NCBI GenBank assembly: GCA_964036665.1
Contig: OZ038531.1
Coordinates: 20,934,324 to 20,998,323 of the forward strand
From: Gordius sp. MW1
Taxonomy: Eukaryota; Nematomorpha; Gordioida; Gordea; Gordiidae
Reading direction: 5' to 3'
DNA: 64,000 nucleotides
The notes beneath the pieces are model-generated. The model ran no database searches. It saw only the letters and a program-made list of their open reading frames with translations, and had not been told where the DNA came from. This document shows positions 11,897-22,384 of this stretch, piece by piece. Position 1 is the stretch's first letter. Each line of letters begins with the position of its first letter. A program made the translations under genes and the position numbers.

Positions 11897-12270
11897 TATT
11901 ACAACAGGAAATATATTTCAATAATGAATGGCCTCCTTGCCCTTCAGGTAAAGATATAAAATCGTTTAATTTATATATGTTTCAAGGGTTTACTATTTTT
12001 CTTTCAAATTAATTTTTTATATTAAAGGTTACTAAAATTAAATTATTTTTTTATTCCTAATTTCTGATATATTCAAACTCTTTTCTTACACATAACATAC
12101 TATTTTAAGAATATAGAACAACATGGAGTAGTTATTTAGCTTGTCCAAACCCGTGTAATGGGACAGATGTAACACGTTTCACTCAAAATGTTTGTCATAA
12201 TTTGTCAAGAGTTCGTTGCAATTGTCCTAACATTATTGTGTTTGCTATAGAATGTCCTTGCATACCTTAA
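11897..12270 (+). CDS. Thrombospondin type-1-like cysteine-rich exons of a host gene (partial)
   Basis: Two exons are supported. The first, 11897-11947, follows an AG acceptor and ends TTCAG/GTAAAG. The second, 12110-12270, follows TATTTTAAG and ends in TAA. Both joints are phase 1, as is usual for extracellular modules. The joined frame reads ...NNEWPPCPSE, then TTWSSYLACPNPCNGTD, VTRFTQNVC, VRCNCPN, ECPCIP, stop. The W--Y--C---C-GT----R---C spacing and the final C-C pair resemble a thrombospondin type-1 repeat, so I infer a secreted or extracellular protein. No upstream exon, signal peptide or promoter is visible; LINE A and hAT insertions occupy the DNA just upstream. It could be a gene remnant. 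The coding claim is moderate and the domain name tentative. Confidence 0.5.
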
Positions 12271-12660
12271 ATTTTTTTTAGAAACATTACATAAAAATTT
12301 AGTCATACTATTATTATATACTTTTTACCCTCAAAATAAATAGATTGTTTTACAAACTTTGATGTTTTTAGTTGTCTAGGTGGAAAGAATATAAAATAAA
12401 AAAATCTATAAAATTCGTAGATAACAGCTAAAATGAGACAAAAATATAAAATAATTTAGATGCACAATGGATCTTGAACTAACCAAAAAATTCTAAAATG
12501 TGTTTAACTAATTTCTGTTAAACATAAAATGTTCACCATAAATCATTGATTTGATAAGCAACGCCTAATTATAATTTGTTGCCTAAATAGATGACTCAGA
12601 TATAATAATTTATCTTATTGAGAAATCTAATATTAATTCAAAATAAGCGTGTGCTCTAAT
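12271..12660. other. AT-rich, nothing recognised
   Basis: Downstream of the thrombospondin-like terminal exon. No clear polyadenylation site or repeat was recognised. Confidence 0.4.
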
Positions 12661-12790
12661 AAAACTGGTCAACAAACAATTGACTGGTGAAATCAACCGG
12701 CAAACCGTTTGCAGATTCTGATAGAGTTTTTCACGGTGAACACAAATATATTTGTTTTTTTCTTATACGTCGGGAATTTCAGTTCATTTA
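12661..12790 (+). repeat. Fragment of the CTGGTCAACAA inverted-repeat family
   Basis: AAACTGGTCAACAAACAATTG and the following GCAAACCGTTTGCAGATTCTG...GTGAACACAAATAT match the arms at 6667-6780 and 28671-28780. Only the terminal part of one arm is present. Confidence 0.7.
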
Positions 12791-13009
12791 CCTAAGTATG
12801 AGTGGCCCTTATGGTATGTGAATAATTTGATATATGCTATCGCATATTTGTATCCATAATATTATTATATATTACAAAATTTCTGGCTTAAAATGAGTTC
12901 TGATAGAGTAATAAATATAACTAAAGCATTTTTTAATTTTGCAATTTCTCATCCTGCACGATGTGGTATTATCAAGCTGGTGGTTAATTAGTTTGAATAA
13001 TTATCTAAG

Positions 13010-14002
13010 TTAAGCTAAGGGGGCTCGAAATTTTTTAAACACCCTAGCGCTGTGCCTGTTGAACGACTATTTTCAAAAGTATATTTGAGTTTTCCATCAC
13101 ACTGTAAAGATTAAATAATTTTCTAGAAGTTCCTGCGTTTTAACACATAATATTTCTATAAACTAAAAGTCATTATGTTATTACATTGTTTTCATTACTT
13201 TTCACATTATAAACTAGGGTGGCATGCATTCGAATTTAATAATATTTCTTTATGAAAGTTAATAATTACAATAATTTTTCCTTATACCAACAAAAATTCT
13301 ACTTTTATTGTTGCTGATAAAACGTTCTAATAAGTGCACCTAGTTATTAATTTTATAAATAATTTTATTTTTATTTACACTTTGTGGTCTAAAACGTTAA
13401 AACATGCAATAAACTTTATGGGCTATAATTGATGATGGTAATATCAATGGACTAAAACGTTTGCCTTAAATTAGTTAAATAAAGGATCTATAATTTAACC
13501 AGTGTTAATAAAAAGTCTCAATCAGACCAAATTCGTAACCAAGACAAATATAGGTTAACATATAAATTCTTAGTATATTTACATTTGACAACAAATTTAA
13601 TGCAAATGTTATAAACTCCTAAAACTCAAAAATTATTATATATACTTCAAGTTTAATTATAATTTTTTGAATTTGCACTTTCTATAGAAAATGTTATATT
13701 CATTGATTGGTTCATTTGTAAATGACATGTCGCATTAAATCTTTATCAAATTTGTATTTTTTCTTTTCGAAAAATAAAATAGTTTGCAACTTTTGATTAT
13801 TCAAAATTTATCATTATTTAACAATTTGAATAAATCAGGAGAAATTTTTATTTTGTATAAAAATTTTTTAAAACGTCGAGACGAGTCGAGAATCGAGATT
13901 ATTTCAAACCGAGACGAGACGAGATCGAGATTATTATAATGGCACCCGAGACGAGACGAGATTTCGCGTTTGAAACCGAGACGAGACAAGATCGAAACAC
14001 TA
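13010..14002 (+). mobile_element. hAT transposon relic, TCTCGTCTCG family, with transposase dimerisation motif
   Basis: At 13045-13160 one plus-strand frame reads SAVPVERLFSKVYL and then, after decay, KFLRFN. This is the hAT C-terminal dimerisation motif (P-ERLFS). The right end 13870-14002 is the TCTCGTCTCG-type terminus, closing CGAAACACTA, and 13320-14002 matches 10100-10830 in reverse. This is therefore the 3' part of a formerly autonomous member of the family that gave rise to 10100-11271. The 5' end was not found. Stops are present and it is inactive. Confidence 0.6.
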
Positions 14003-14128
14003 GGCATTTTTAATTTATACTTAAAAATATTAATTGATTCTTGTAGATTAAACTATCATCTATATATACATTATTTTATTTTTGTTTCACCTCAAAATTT
14101 AAATTTATTCGCATTACGTGAACCCCTT

Positions 14129-15450
14129 CTAGAAGTCTGCATGTGCTCAAATTTTAAGTTCAGGCCCGGTCCATACCCGCTAAAATATTATTTTTTGGCC
14201 TGCAACCGGCCCGCAAAAAAACCAAAAAATTGCCCCGCATCAGGCCCGTACGAGTAAAAACAAATCTACGTTGTTCCAAAATTATTTATTTGTATAAAAA
14301 CCAATTTGTATTGTTCAAAAAAAAATTTAGCTATGATTTAAAATCGGTTTTATTCAAAAATCATAATTTAATATTGTCATTTACAAATAAAAGACTATCT
14401 ATTCTATTAGGCAATAATTTCGTTCTTCTCTGTTCTATAAGGCGATTTGCCTTACTAAATGTGCGATCACTCGTATCACTGTTGGCTGGAATTGACAAAG
14501 AATTGCTATTTTTGTTAAGTTTGTTAGCATAAGTTGGTGTTATATACACCATAAAATTACATTAGCTGAGCATCTTCAAGTTTTAGATTGTATTAAAGAA
14601 AAGTATAAACTTCGTTGAAATCTTCAATCTTTTCCGTTTCATCATCCTCTCAGATAGAAATAACCATATCTGCCTCACCATTAGATTCTTATTTAGTGTT
14701 GCACACCTGAGATGGATTGCTCATAGTAGGACGACATATGCAAGAAGAGTCCAGGATCTTCTTACATGGGTCTGTTTAAAAATTGTATTACCGTAGTTTT
14801 TCGAAGCTTCTTTCATCTTCGGGTCGCATCTTTTTCGTGCGAAACTAAGAAACAAGAGAGGTTGATATTTTATGATAAATATCGATATTAAACTTTGAGA
14901 TTAGCATTGTTTGGGCTCTTGATTTTAATTTGTAGATCTTTAAGTCAACAGAATCATCATTACACATAGAAGATGGAAACAAATTTGGGTTGCTTTTTAA
15001 TTATGTATAAAGGGGTAATAATTTATAAAGTGTTGGCCACTTATACGCTTCTAACTCGATGCTTGCCTTTTCATAAGGTGAAAGCATATTAATTAATATC
15101 AAGTTGTGTTTTTTGGAATACCTTTAAGTTTTTCCATTAAATCTTTGCCAGATAAAAAACTGATTATTTCATCATAAATCTCAAGCAAACTTTTTAACCT
15201 AATGATTTTTGAGTTATATAAAAGATTATGGTTCACTTATATGCAATCTTAATTCTATGTTCCTCGTGTAGTTAATATAATATTCATATATTTTCCTCAC
15301 ACCTAGCGTGTTTTCTACCTCCCCTAAATGTGTGAATCGGTGTCTAAATTTGTAATTTATTAATTCTTCTAAATTTCTTTTGAACATAAACCTTTCCAAA
15401 TTTAATTTGTCATATTTCAAGTTTCAAGTATTGTCATCAATTACAACCAC
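14129..15450 (-). mobile_element. hAT transposase relic with GGCCCG-rich end
   Basis: The minus-strand frame 14552-14361 reads LSIPANSDTSDRTFSKANR, then LLPNRIDSLLFVNDNI. This is the hAT dimerisation domain (IPA-S--SER-FS-A, L-P--VD-LLF---N), a different lineage from the one at 13045. Upstream on the same strand (to about 15450) further frames such as LEIYDEIISFLSGKDLMEKL fit a broken transposase core. The left edge 14129-14260 has AGTCTGCATGTGC then GGCCCG-type strings, like the GGCCCGG family ends. The right end is uncertain; 16245-16262 (GAGCCCGCTGCAGGT) is a candidate. Confidence 0.6.
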
Positions 15451-15928
15451 GATAATTAAACAATGAGTTGAATCTTAATTGTAAGGCACAACCGATGGCC
15501 GCCTGATGTATATTCCATAATTGTTGGCATTGATTAATCTATATTTCTTTTATTTGTCGGGCCATTCCACAATCATATTTAAATGATAGCAAATTTTTAT
15601 GCTTCAAAAATAAGAGTTATGCCATGCTTCTAATTTTTACATTCTATTATAAACCGATTTATAGATTTTAAAAATAATAATTTGTTTTTGTGAATAAATT
15701 TCAATTTGACCGCTATGTTACCTAAAATGATTGTAATTTTAATTTTTGAAATAGCACCCTATTGGGTTTCAAAAAAAGTTTTTAAATATTTTAGGGGGGA
15801 ACAATTTACAAAATTCAAATAGGTGGTCGGGTGGGCTGTATCCTCTTGGCTACTAACATGTGTACTTGTATAGTTTTTAAGCATGATATTATTTTTAGCT
15901 ATTAAAAAGATGTATTATTAATTTTTAG

Positions 15929-16206
15929 AGATTTTGATGCCAAGCAACGTTCATGCTTATGCTCTGAGTGCCGAAATCCAAAAATATGTTTTGTGGACTG
16001 TTCTTGCTATATGGAACATAACACTTTAACTAACCAAACTAAATATGAATAATTTGAAAGACAACCATCTATGCCGCTTTGATAAGTTCATTGTTTTTTT
16101 ATTTTTTAAACATTTTCAATTTAGTATTATAAATTTGATTTTAAAATAAGATGCGTGGATCAAGAAGAAGCAGCAATAAAATGTAATTCGAATCAACCTA
16201 ATTAGT
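15929..16206 (+). pseudogene. Relic paralogue of the TGF-beta type I receptor-like ectodomain gene
   Basis: This reads like exons 2 and 3 of the gene at 59690-62530. After the acceptor TTTTTAGAG the frame gives FDAKQRSCLCSECRNPK, ICFVDCSCYMEHNTLTNQTK, then YE. Its spacing C-x-C-xx-C...C...C-[FY] and the trailing HNTL-NQ match the exon 59901-60036. The intact gene has TATGG/GTAATT at the exon end; here the same place reads TATGA/ATAATT, so the GT donor is lost. A further block after AAG at 16149-16150 reads CVDQEEAAIKCNSNQPN then stop, corresponding to CIEPENSLSYC of exon 3 with the same phase-2 joint. The CC-box is absent. It is most likely a broken tandem or dispersed duplicate of a host gene. 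Confidence 0.5.
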
Positions 16207-17108
16207 AGAGTGCTGTAATTTTGGGCCATTGTGCAATTTCTTTTTTGAGCCCGCTGCAGGTAATCAAATTGTGAATACATTCCCTTTATATTATATTATT
16301 TTTCATCAATTTTTTTCGGCAGCAAGTAAATTCAAAAGCAATGTAAAACAAAATCAAAGTTAGTTATTAAATTCATTTTCAAAATTTAAAAATGTATGTG
16401 TGAACATGTGTTTATCATAAACGTTTATGTGGAAGCAAACGTCAAAGGGTTCTCAAATAGCCTTTAATGTAATTTTAAACTGACAATTACGGACCCCTGA
16501 GAAATGTTTCTTCATAAAAATATTTAAGCATGCTATGATATCTATGCCACAAGTTAAGATTATGTCTCACTTACCCAGCCAAACTTGATAAAATATTTCC
16601 CCAAAAATCCTAGGGCTCATATTTTTTTAGCGAAATTAAACCTTCTTTGCTTGAATCGTTGATAGTAAATAACTAAAAGTGTATAGTATCTTAAGTTTCA
16701 AATATTTTTGGATTAACATAATGAATGAATTTTTATCTTTATCCCAAAAAAATCCTTTTTTATAATTGGAAGGGAGACATTATAATCTTGACCTATCTCA
16801 CCATTATCACTTAACACAGCACTTATAAGTCAAACTCAACTGTATATAACTTCAAAAACGTTATTTTATATATAATTTTATACAGCATTAAGATGTGCTA
16901 TTGCAAATCACCTAAAGGAGGTACACCTGGAGGAAAATACATGACGGCCATGAAAAATTTAGAGTTTTTGGCAACAGGGTAACTATAAAATTTTTGAGAA
17001 TATTACTTTGCTGCTTAAATAGTTTCATAAATGGAATATCGAAGGCAAATTTTATGACTTGATCGCCAATTTGTAACTAAATTCCTTCCAAATTTATGAG
17101 TAAAAATT
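16207..17108. other. AT-rich, no supported feature
   Basis: A GAGCCCGCTGCAGG string near 16250 may be an hAT end. A 31-codon frame at about 16890-16984 (MCYCKSPKGGTPGGKYMTAM) has no recognisable homology and no good splice context. Nothing else was seen. Confidence 0.4.
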
Positions 17109-17903
17109 ACACAGGTCTACAAATAAAACATCCTGCAATCGGACCCATAATTCTGATAGAGAATTTTGCGCTGAAAAATAATCTGTTTTTATTATTTCCC
17201 ACAATTAACAGTTTTTAGATAAACGAGGTTGAAGGTGATAAAAATGCCCATTTTAAGCCTTTTTGAGGCTATATTGCCACGGCATTTTTAATATTTAGTG
17301 AAAAATAGTAATATATTTTTATGTAGATTAAAGTTTCATCTATAGGTCCTATAATTTTTTTTGTTCTACCTCTAGATTTAAATTTATTCGCATTTACGCG
17401 AACTCTTTCCCATATTAAAATTTGCCCAACTGTGGTTAGAAAACAGAGTACATTAGAGCTCATACTACACAAGCGATGTTTACTAACACATCTCTCTCCC
17501 TGCACAGATGGAGAAAGGGAGAGATTGATGTGTTAGTAAACAGCGCGTGTGTAGTATGAACTCTAATGTACTCCGTCCAGACATAGTGGGACGGCTTTTG
17601 ATAAGGGAAGGCGGTTCACAAAAACGCTAGGTGTAACAAAAAAAATAAATTAATGGACCTATAATAATACTTTATTTTACATGAATATATTACTATTTTT
17701 CACTAAATATTAAAAATGCCGTGGCAATATCGCCAAAAGGCTTAAAATGGTCGTTTTTTGCACCTTCAACCTCGTTTATCTAAAAAGCTGGCAATTGTGG
17801 GAAAAGACTAAAAATGGATTATTTTTCAGCGCAAAATTTTCAATCAGAATTATTGGTCTGATTGCAGGATGTAAACACAAAGTCAATTTTTGTAGAGCTG
17901 TGT
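17109..17903. mobile_element. Foldback/MITE-like element with arms of about 350 bp
   Basis: The left arm ACACAGGTCTACAA...CCTGCAATCGGACC is answered at the right by its inverse (GGTCTGATTGCAGG...TTGTAGAGCTGTGT). Inside, the GCCACGGCATTTTTAATATT block at about 17277-17296 recurs inverted at about 17707-17726. A nearly perfect palindrome centred near 17510 (ACTAACACATCTCTC / GAGAGATTGATGTGTTAGT) forms the middle. The whole element can fold into one hairpin. No transposase is present. The ends resemble those at 28671-30010 in layout (AC-C-GGTC-ACAA). Confidence 0.8.
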
Positions 17904-18280
17904 TATTAATATTGTGTGACTATGTCTTTTCAAAATTAATAACTTAAAGAAGCGATTTGATATTTTTGACAATTTATAATTGTTTGAGGAATATGATTTG
18001 TTATAAATCTTTCTAAATTTTATTAGTTTGTATAAAATTATTTAAATAGATGCGTTGAACCCGATATGTTGAATCACACATGCAAAACTCAAGGAGACAT
18101 CTATATTACATGCTGTTCCAGCAATTATTGCAATTCATACTAAATATTTACAATTTTAATATAAAATTTTTCTATGTTGTATAAAGTAGTCAAATACGAA
18201 AATCATTAAATCTTATCTTATTGTTTTCTTAATAACATACAATCTACCCTTATATTTTCCACTATATAAACTAGTTGTAT
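17904..18280. other. AT-rich, nothing recognised
   Basis: No coding, repeat or RNA signal was seen. Confidence 0.4.
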
Positions 18281-18451
18281 AAACGGCTGGGTTTTGTTTG
18301 TCGACCATTGGTTCAAGTCGACTAATCAAATAGACCAAAGGTTTAACAAAAAAATATTTGGTCTATTCATGCGATTAAAAAAACAGACCCAGGTCCCTTT
18401 ATTAGTCAACTAAAATCAAATGTCGACCGAACACAACCCAGCTGTTTTTAC
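18281..18451. mobile_element. Short MITE with GCTGGGTT inverted ends
   Basis: Left AAACGGCTGGGTTTTGTTTG and right AACACAACCCAGCTGTTTTT are inverted repeats about 170 bp apart, followed inside by GTCGACCATTGG and AATGTCGACC. One half of the same family lies at 26440-26525. Confidence 0.65.
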
Positions 18452-18941
18452 AAATTTAATATAAACTCAAGTAGTTATAAGGAGGGAGGTGTTAGAATAA
18501 CTTACAACTTAAACGACGACGATTGACCTATTTAATTTATTACTAGCTCACCCGGTGTATCGTATGAGATTATGTTGCGTTTGAGATCGCGTAAACGTCA
18601 ATCACGCCCCTCATTCGTTGAAAACACGAAAAAAGTACTTTTTCGTCAGTCACGTGATATTTTGAGTAACATGATTGGTATTAATTGCGGAAAAAAAGCA
18701 TTTGAGTTTGCGTATGAAATGCATTTGAGTTCACGTTTATACCTCTAGTAATTTTCAATCTTTTTCACTAGCTTATAATATTAGCAACTTATTAGAAAAG
18801 AAGAAGTTTAGTACTTCAACTATTATAAAGTCATTCATTTAATAAAACTTTTTCAATAGCTGAATGTATTAATAAGCATTTTGAATATAAACTACTTAAT
18901 TTATACTTTGATATCTTTTAATTTAGCATTTATTTAATAGA
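18452..18941 (-). mobile_element. Helitron 3'-end fragment and AT-rich DNA
   Basis: At 18541-18556 the plus strand reads ACTAGCTCACCCGGTG, the inverse of a Helitron 3' terminus (CACCGGGTGAGCTAG/T), like those of H1 and H2. The body runs right to about 18750. No 5' TC end could be fixed, so this is a partial copy. Confidence 0.45.
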
Positions 18942-19456
18942 ATGGATGAATATGGTTTTACTGAGATTATGAATTATATGAAAAATGGAACTATTCCAGT
19001 AAACCTTACGATAAGACAAAAATGTATTTTCTTGAAAACACTAAAAAATACCAATTAAAAGAAAAAAATTTGTATGTTACAAGGGCAGCTACTTTTTGTG
19101 GCCGAAAAATAGGTTAAACATGAAACATATTTTATTTTGTTAGATAAATGGTTTAGGGTTGTTACAGAACCCGAAGAAAAAAACAATTACTTAGTTTGTA
19201 TCACAATGCTATTGAGCGAACCATCGTTGGAGAAAGCTTAGGATCAATCTTGGCATAAATCGCAAAAGGGCCAAGATCAGTAAAAAGTATTAGTTTAATT
19301 GTTAGCAAATTAAATAATTTATATTAAATAGCTATTAGTGGCCACATTTACTTGTTGGGATGTATTTATGCAACATGCCACCCATTTCGGCAGGTTTTTG
19401 CTGCTTTCTAATAGTCATTGATTACTTTACAAAGCATGTAGTAGCTAGAGCATGGA
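18942..19456 (+). mobile_element. Integrase relic of Gypsy/Ginger (KRBA2-like) type
   Basis: A fossil with several breaks. One frame starts MDEYGFTEIMNYMKNGTIP, like the N-terminal lead-in of Ginger/KRBA2-type integrases. A later frame around 19370-19456 reads AGFCCFLIVIDYFTKHVVA, the first part of a DDE integrase core. No terminal repeats were found. Whether it came from a Gypsy LTR element or a Ginger DNA transposon cannot be settled from this piece. It looks old. Confidence 0.5.
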
Positions 19457-19460
19457 AAAG

Positions 19461-19626
19461 CAGTGGCGTAGCTAGCCTTTTTGCCTTAGGGGGGGGGGGG
19501 GGGCTGAGCTGGTCAAGCCAGGGGGGGGGGGGTAAACAAAAAGTTTTTACCTACAAAAACCTTAAAAATTAAAAAAAGTATGTTATGCCCCCCCCCCCCT
19601 AATCCAAAAGCTGGATACGGCCATGG
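19461..19626. mobile_element. MITE with CAGTGGCGTAGC end and G/C runs
   Basis: The left end CAGTGGCGTAGCTAGCC and right end AGCTGGATACGGCCATG are imperfect inverted repeats enclosing long G-runs (about 19490-19532) and a C-run (19588-19600). It sits directly against the integrase relic. Similar GGCTATGCCCATG ends occur near 26050. Confidence 0.6.
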
Positions 19627-20690
19627 GTCAAACGCAAATGAAAATTTTTTCCCTCATAAACGTTGGACAAACTTAAAATTTCGCTACTATTTTGTCTATT
19701 TTTTCTACCAACATCCCACTGGTATGTCTTAGACCCGCATGTTTAGGGCATAAAATAAATAAAACTTATTCATAAAAAAACAAAGTAATGTAGTTGAAAC
19801 AATATAGACAATTTCACTTGTTATAATAAGTTTTTGTATAAATTAATTGTAAGGACACAAATTGGAACGGGAATATTCACAAGAAATCGTTGACATTTTA
19901 AATAATAATACAAATAGTAAAAAAACTATACAATAAAGTTTTTCTAAAAACATTTTATTGCCACAGCCCCATCTTGGCCATATATATTACAAATTTTAAT
20001 TTAACATATGCAATATTGGCAACATTTTCAGGCAGCATTTATATCAGGAAAACAATGAGAACATTTAAAAACCTTTAAGGTTAGATCCTCAAAAGGCGAA
20101 ATTATAACATAAAATATAAAAAAAATTCATTATGAAATTAAAATTCGTTCGAGAATGAGTATTTAGAAGTTATTGCCCTGATGATTTTATAGATATGTTT
20201 GCACAACCCCCACCCCCTTTACACCACCTAAAAATTAAAATGAACTAATAAATTTAACGGCTAAATCAACCTTAAAAATATTCTGTTAAAATTAAAGAGT
20301 CAACATTTTATTTAATAATTTTAGATGAAATTATAGATGTGAGATACACAGAACAACAAAGCGTTAATCCATTGACACACCAAAAATAATTTTTTTAGGA
20401 TTTTTATCCCTTTAAAGTTTTAATGCGTTAATAATTGTCTATAAAATTCAGGAATTTGTATTAATATTAGTTTATAAAACTTTTGATGGGATATCACCAA
20501 TAAAGGGGAAAAAATGGTGTACAAAATATTTTTTTGGAAAATAGTTGGCTTTATATGTGCATGTGGTACACAAAAATATGCAAGATATGTTAAACAATAA
20601 GCATGTGAGATGGACAAATAAATTGAATCCAGGATGGATTTTCGTAAATTTAATAATGTTTTATATATTTTGAAAGTGTTAAAAAGGTAA
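19627..20690. other. AT-rich, no supported gene
   Basis: A 124-codon minus-strand frame at 20794-20420 is hydrophobic, has no recognisable family and overlaps the start of an RTE tail, so it is not called. Nothing else was recognised. Confidence 0.5.
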
Positions 20691-21032
20691 ATAATAAGCT
20701 CGACCATATGACGAATGACTTTCTCATGACAAAAATGCGTAGTCAACTTATGGCGGACATGATTAACGAAAATTGGCTTAGGTGATATGAGCATATACTA
20801 AGAAGGGACACCAATGACGTAAATCGAAAAGTACTGGACACTGAGGTATCGGGGAAAAGTGAAGATGACGCCCATGTGTCACTTGGAAAGGGTAAGTCAA
20901 TAAAGTTATTAAAACTAAAGAGATTAGTTAAGACATGGCACTCACCCGGACAAGATGGAAGAAACTTATCAAAACAAACCCCACGTCTGTGGGACCAAAT
21001 AACTGATAAAGAAGAAGAAGAAGAAGAAGCCT
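20691..21032 (+). mobile_element. RTE-clade LINE, 3' end fragment
   Basis: Broken frames give MADMINENWLRWYEHIL, then RDTND-NRKVLDTEV and HPDKMEETYQNKPHVCG. This is the usual C-terminal end of RTE reverse transcriptases (R--GHV-RRD----, W---I---P). It closes in the tail TGATAAAGAAGAAGAAGAAG (about 21003-21030), the simple-repeat tail typical of RTE. It is 5' truncated and non-coding. Confidence 0.75.
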
Positions 21033-21229
21033 TCTCGGATTTTAAAAGCTTTGATCATGTTATTGCCTTAATCAGTAACTAACAGATGAAAACTGTTTGT
21101 GGGTGGAACCTTAAAAACATTCATAAAAACCTATAAATAATATAATACCTAGAGAAAAAAATTTATATAGTAATTTTTTATTTATATTTTCTCCAAACTT
21201 AATCGTGAATAGTACAATCTTTTAAAGTT
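21033..21229. other. AT-rich spacer
   Basis: Between the RTE tail and recognisable hAT sequence; it may hold the decayed end of the hAT copy. Confidence 0.4.
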
Positions 21230-22248
21230 TCCAGCATTTGACGTTGTGTAGTGTCAACGTTATGCAATTGTTTTGTATAGCAATCCAGGCCACATATCTG
21301 TTGTGCCTTAATAAATATATAGTGTGATTCAAAATTTTATACCTGAACAGTGTCCCTCTGAAGGGCATTTAAAATGGTGGGAAATATCTTATTTCTTACA
21401 TGTTCCATAATTTGAACCACATGTCTAGATATAGTTGTTGGACATCATGGCATAATATCCTTAGCATTAATATTGCCATGTATAGAGCCAAATCTGATTA
21501 AATGTTGGGCTAATTGTATAACACCATCACGATGAATTGTATTGAAAGATCTCATATCCATTCCACAAAAATGGGCTATTGAGGATATGAAATCTTTTTT
21601 GATTTTTGTAAGGTTTGTAAGTTTTGTTGAAGATGGCTTACATAGGTAATTGTCCAAGTTTTCCTTATTTTTCTTTTCTTGGATTTCTTTACAGCATTTA
21701 TGCCTTTGGAGATGAGTGTTCCCTATTAAGGATTATCAAAACTAATATAAATAATTACCTGATGAGCAAGAATTTTAGGATAACACATTCTTGCAAATCT
21801 TACAAAAAACAAAATCTATTTTCTAATCCATATTGTCATTCACATATAGGAATCTTTTCCATGCTTAGCTCTCGTCTAAGATTTTCTTTTACTTTATATA
21901 ATTCTTTCTAAATATTTTCAGCTATTAGCAGTAGTCAATTGTTTTTATATTAGAAAAAGGAAATGATGAAGAATGTTTAACAGATTCAATAATTTTTTTT
22001 TCTAATTTATAATATAGCGCTTTTTTATATTTTTTTAGTCGTGTATGTAATTTTTTTATTTTTTATACCGTTCAATAACTTGTAATTAATTTATTTTTTG
22101 TAATTTTATAGAATGTTTTAAACAGAGTAAAAGACTACTAAGGCTACTACTTTTAAATTATTCCGGACCGGGCCTATAATTCATAAATTAGACCCGGCCT
22201 GAATAAGTTTTTCCCGGCCAGGCCTCGGGCCGCCCGTGCAGGTCTCTA
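21230..22248 (-). mobile_element. hAT element, GGCCCGG-terminal family, copy 3, with transposase N-terminal remnant
   Basis: The right end TGCAGGTCTCTA (22237-22248) and adjoining GGCCCGG strings equal the copy at 1961-3182, and the next bases AGCACAAT are the same as at 3183. On the minus strand, 21830-21680 gives C-x-x-C-KNVLS and, after a probable small intron, NTHLQRHKCC. This looks like a BED zinc finger (DNA binding). 21657-21445 then reads IKKDFISSIAHFCGMDMRSF, IQLAQHLIRFGSIHG and AKDIMP, matching the hAT region before the catalytic core (la--ca-d--PF, g---L-q--i-fG). The catalytic part is absent and the left end was not found. Confidence 0.75.
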
Positions 22249-22384
22249 AGCACAATTTACACTTCCCAATTTTGATTGATTCATCCTTGGATACTGTGAA
22301 ATGTTTAAGCAGCTTACTCTTTTTGGGGATGATGAACTTGTTGCGCATAAACTTATTATAGGTTTAAATTTTTTTATTATATAA

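Noticed and set aside
14161-14260. GGCCCG-rich stretch as a CpG-island promoter
   Set aside because: It is the characteristic end sequence of a hAT family seen at several places in the window.
16850-16985. Possible small cysteine-containing exon (MCYCKSPKGGTPGG)
   Set aside because: Only two cysteines, no homology I recognise and a poor donor; likely chance.
20420-20794. 124-codon minus-strand frame with hydrophobic stretches
   Set aside because: No recognisable family, no splice context, AT-rich codons, and it overlaps the antisense of an RTE tail.
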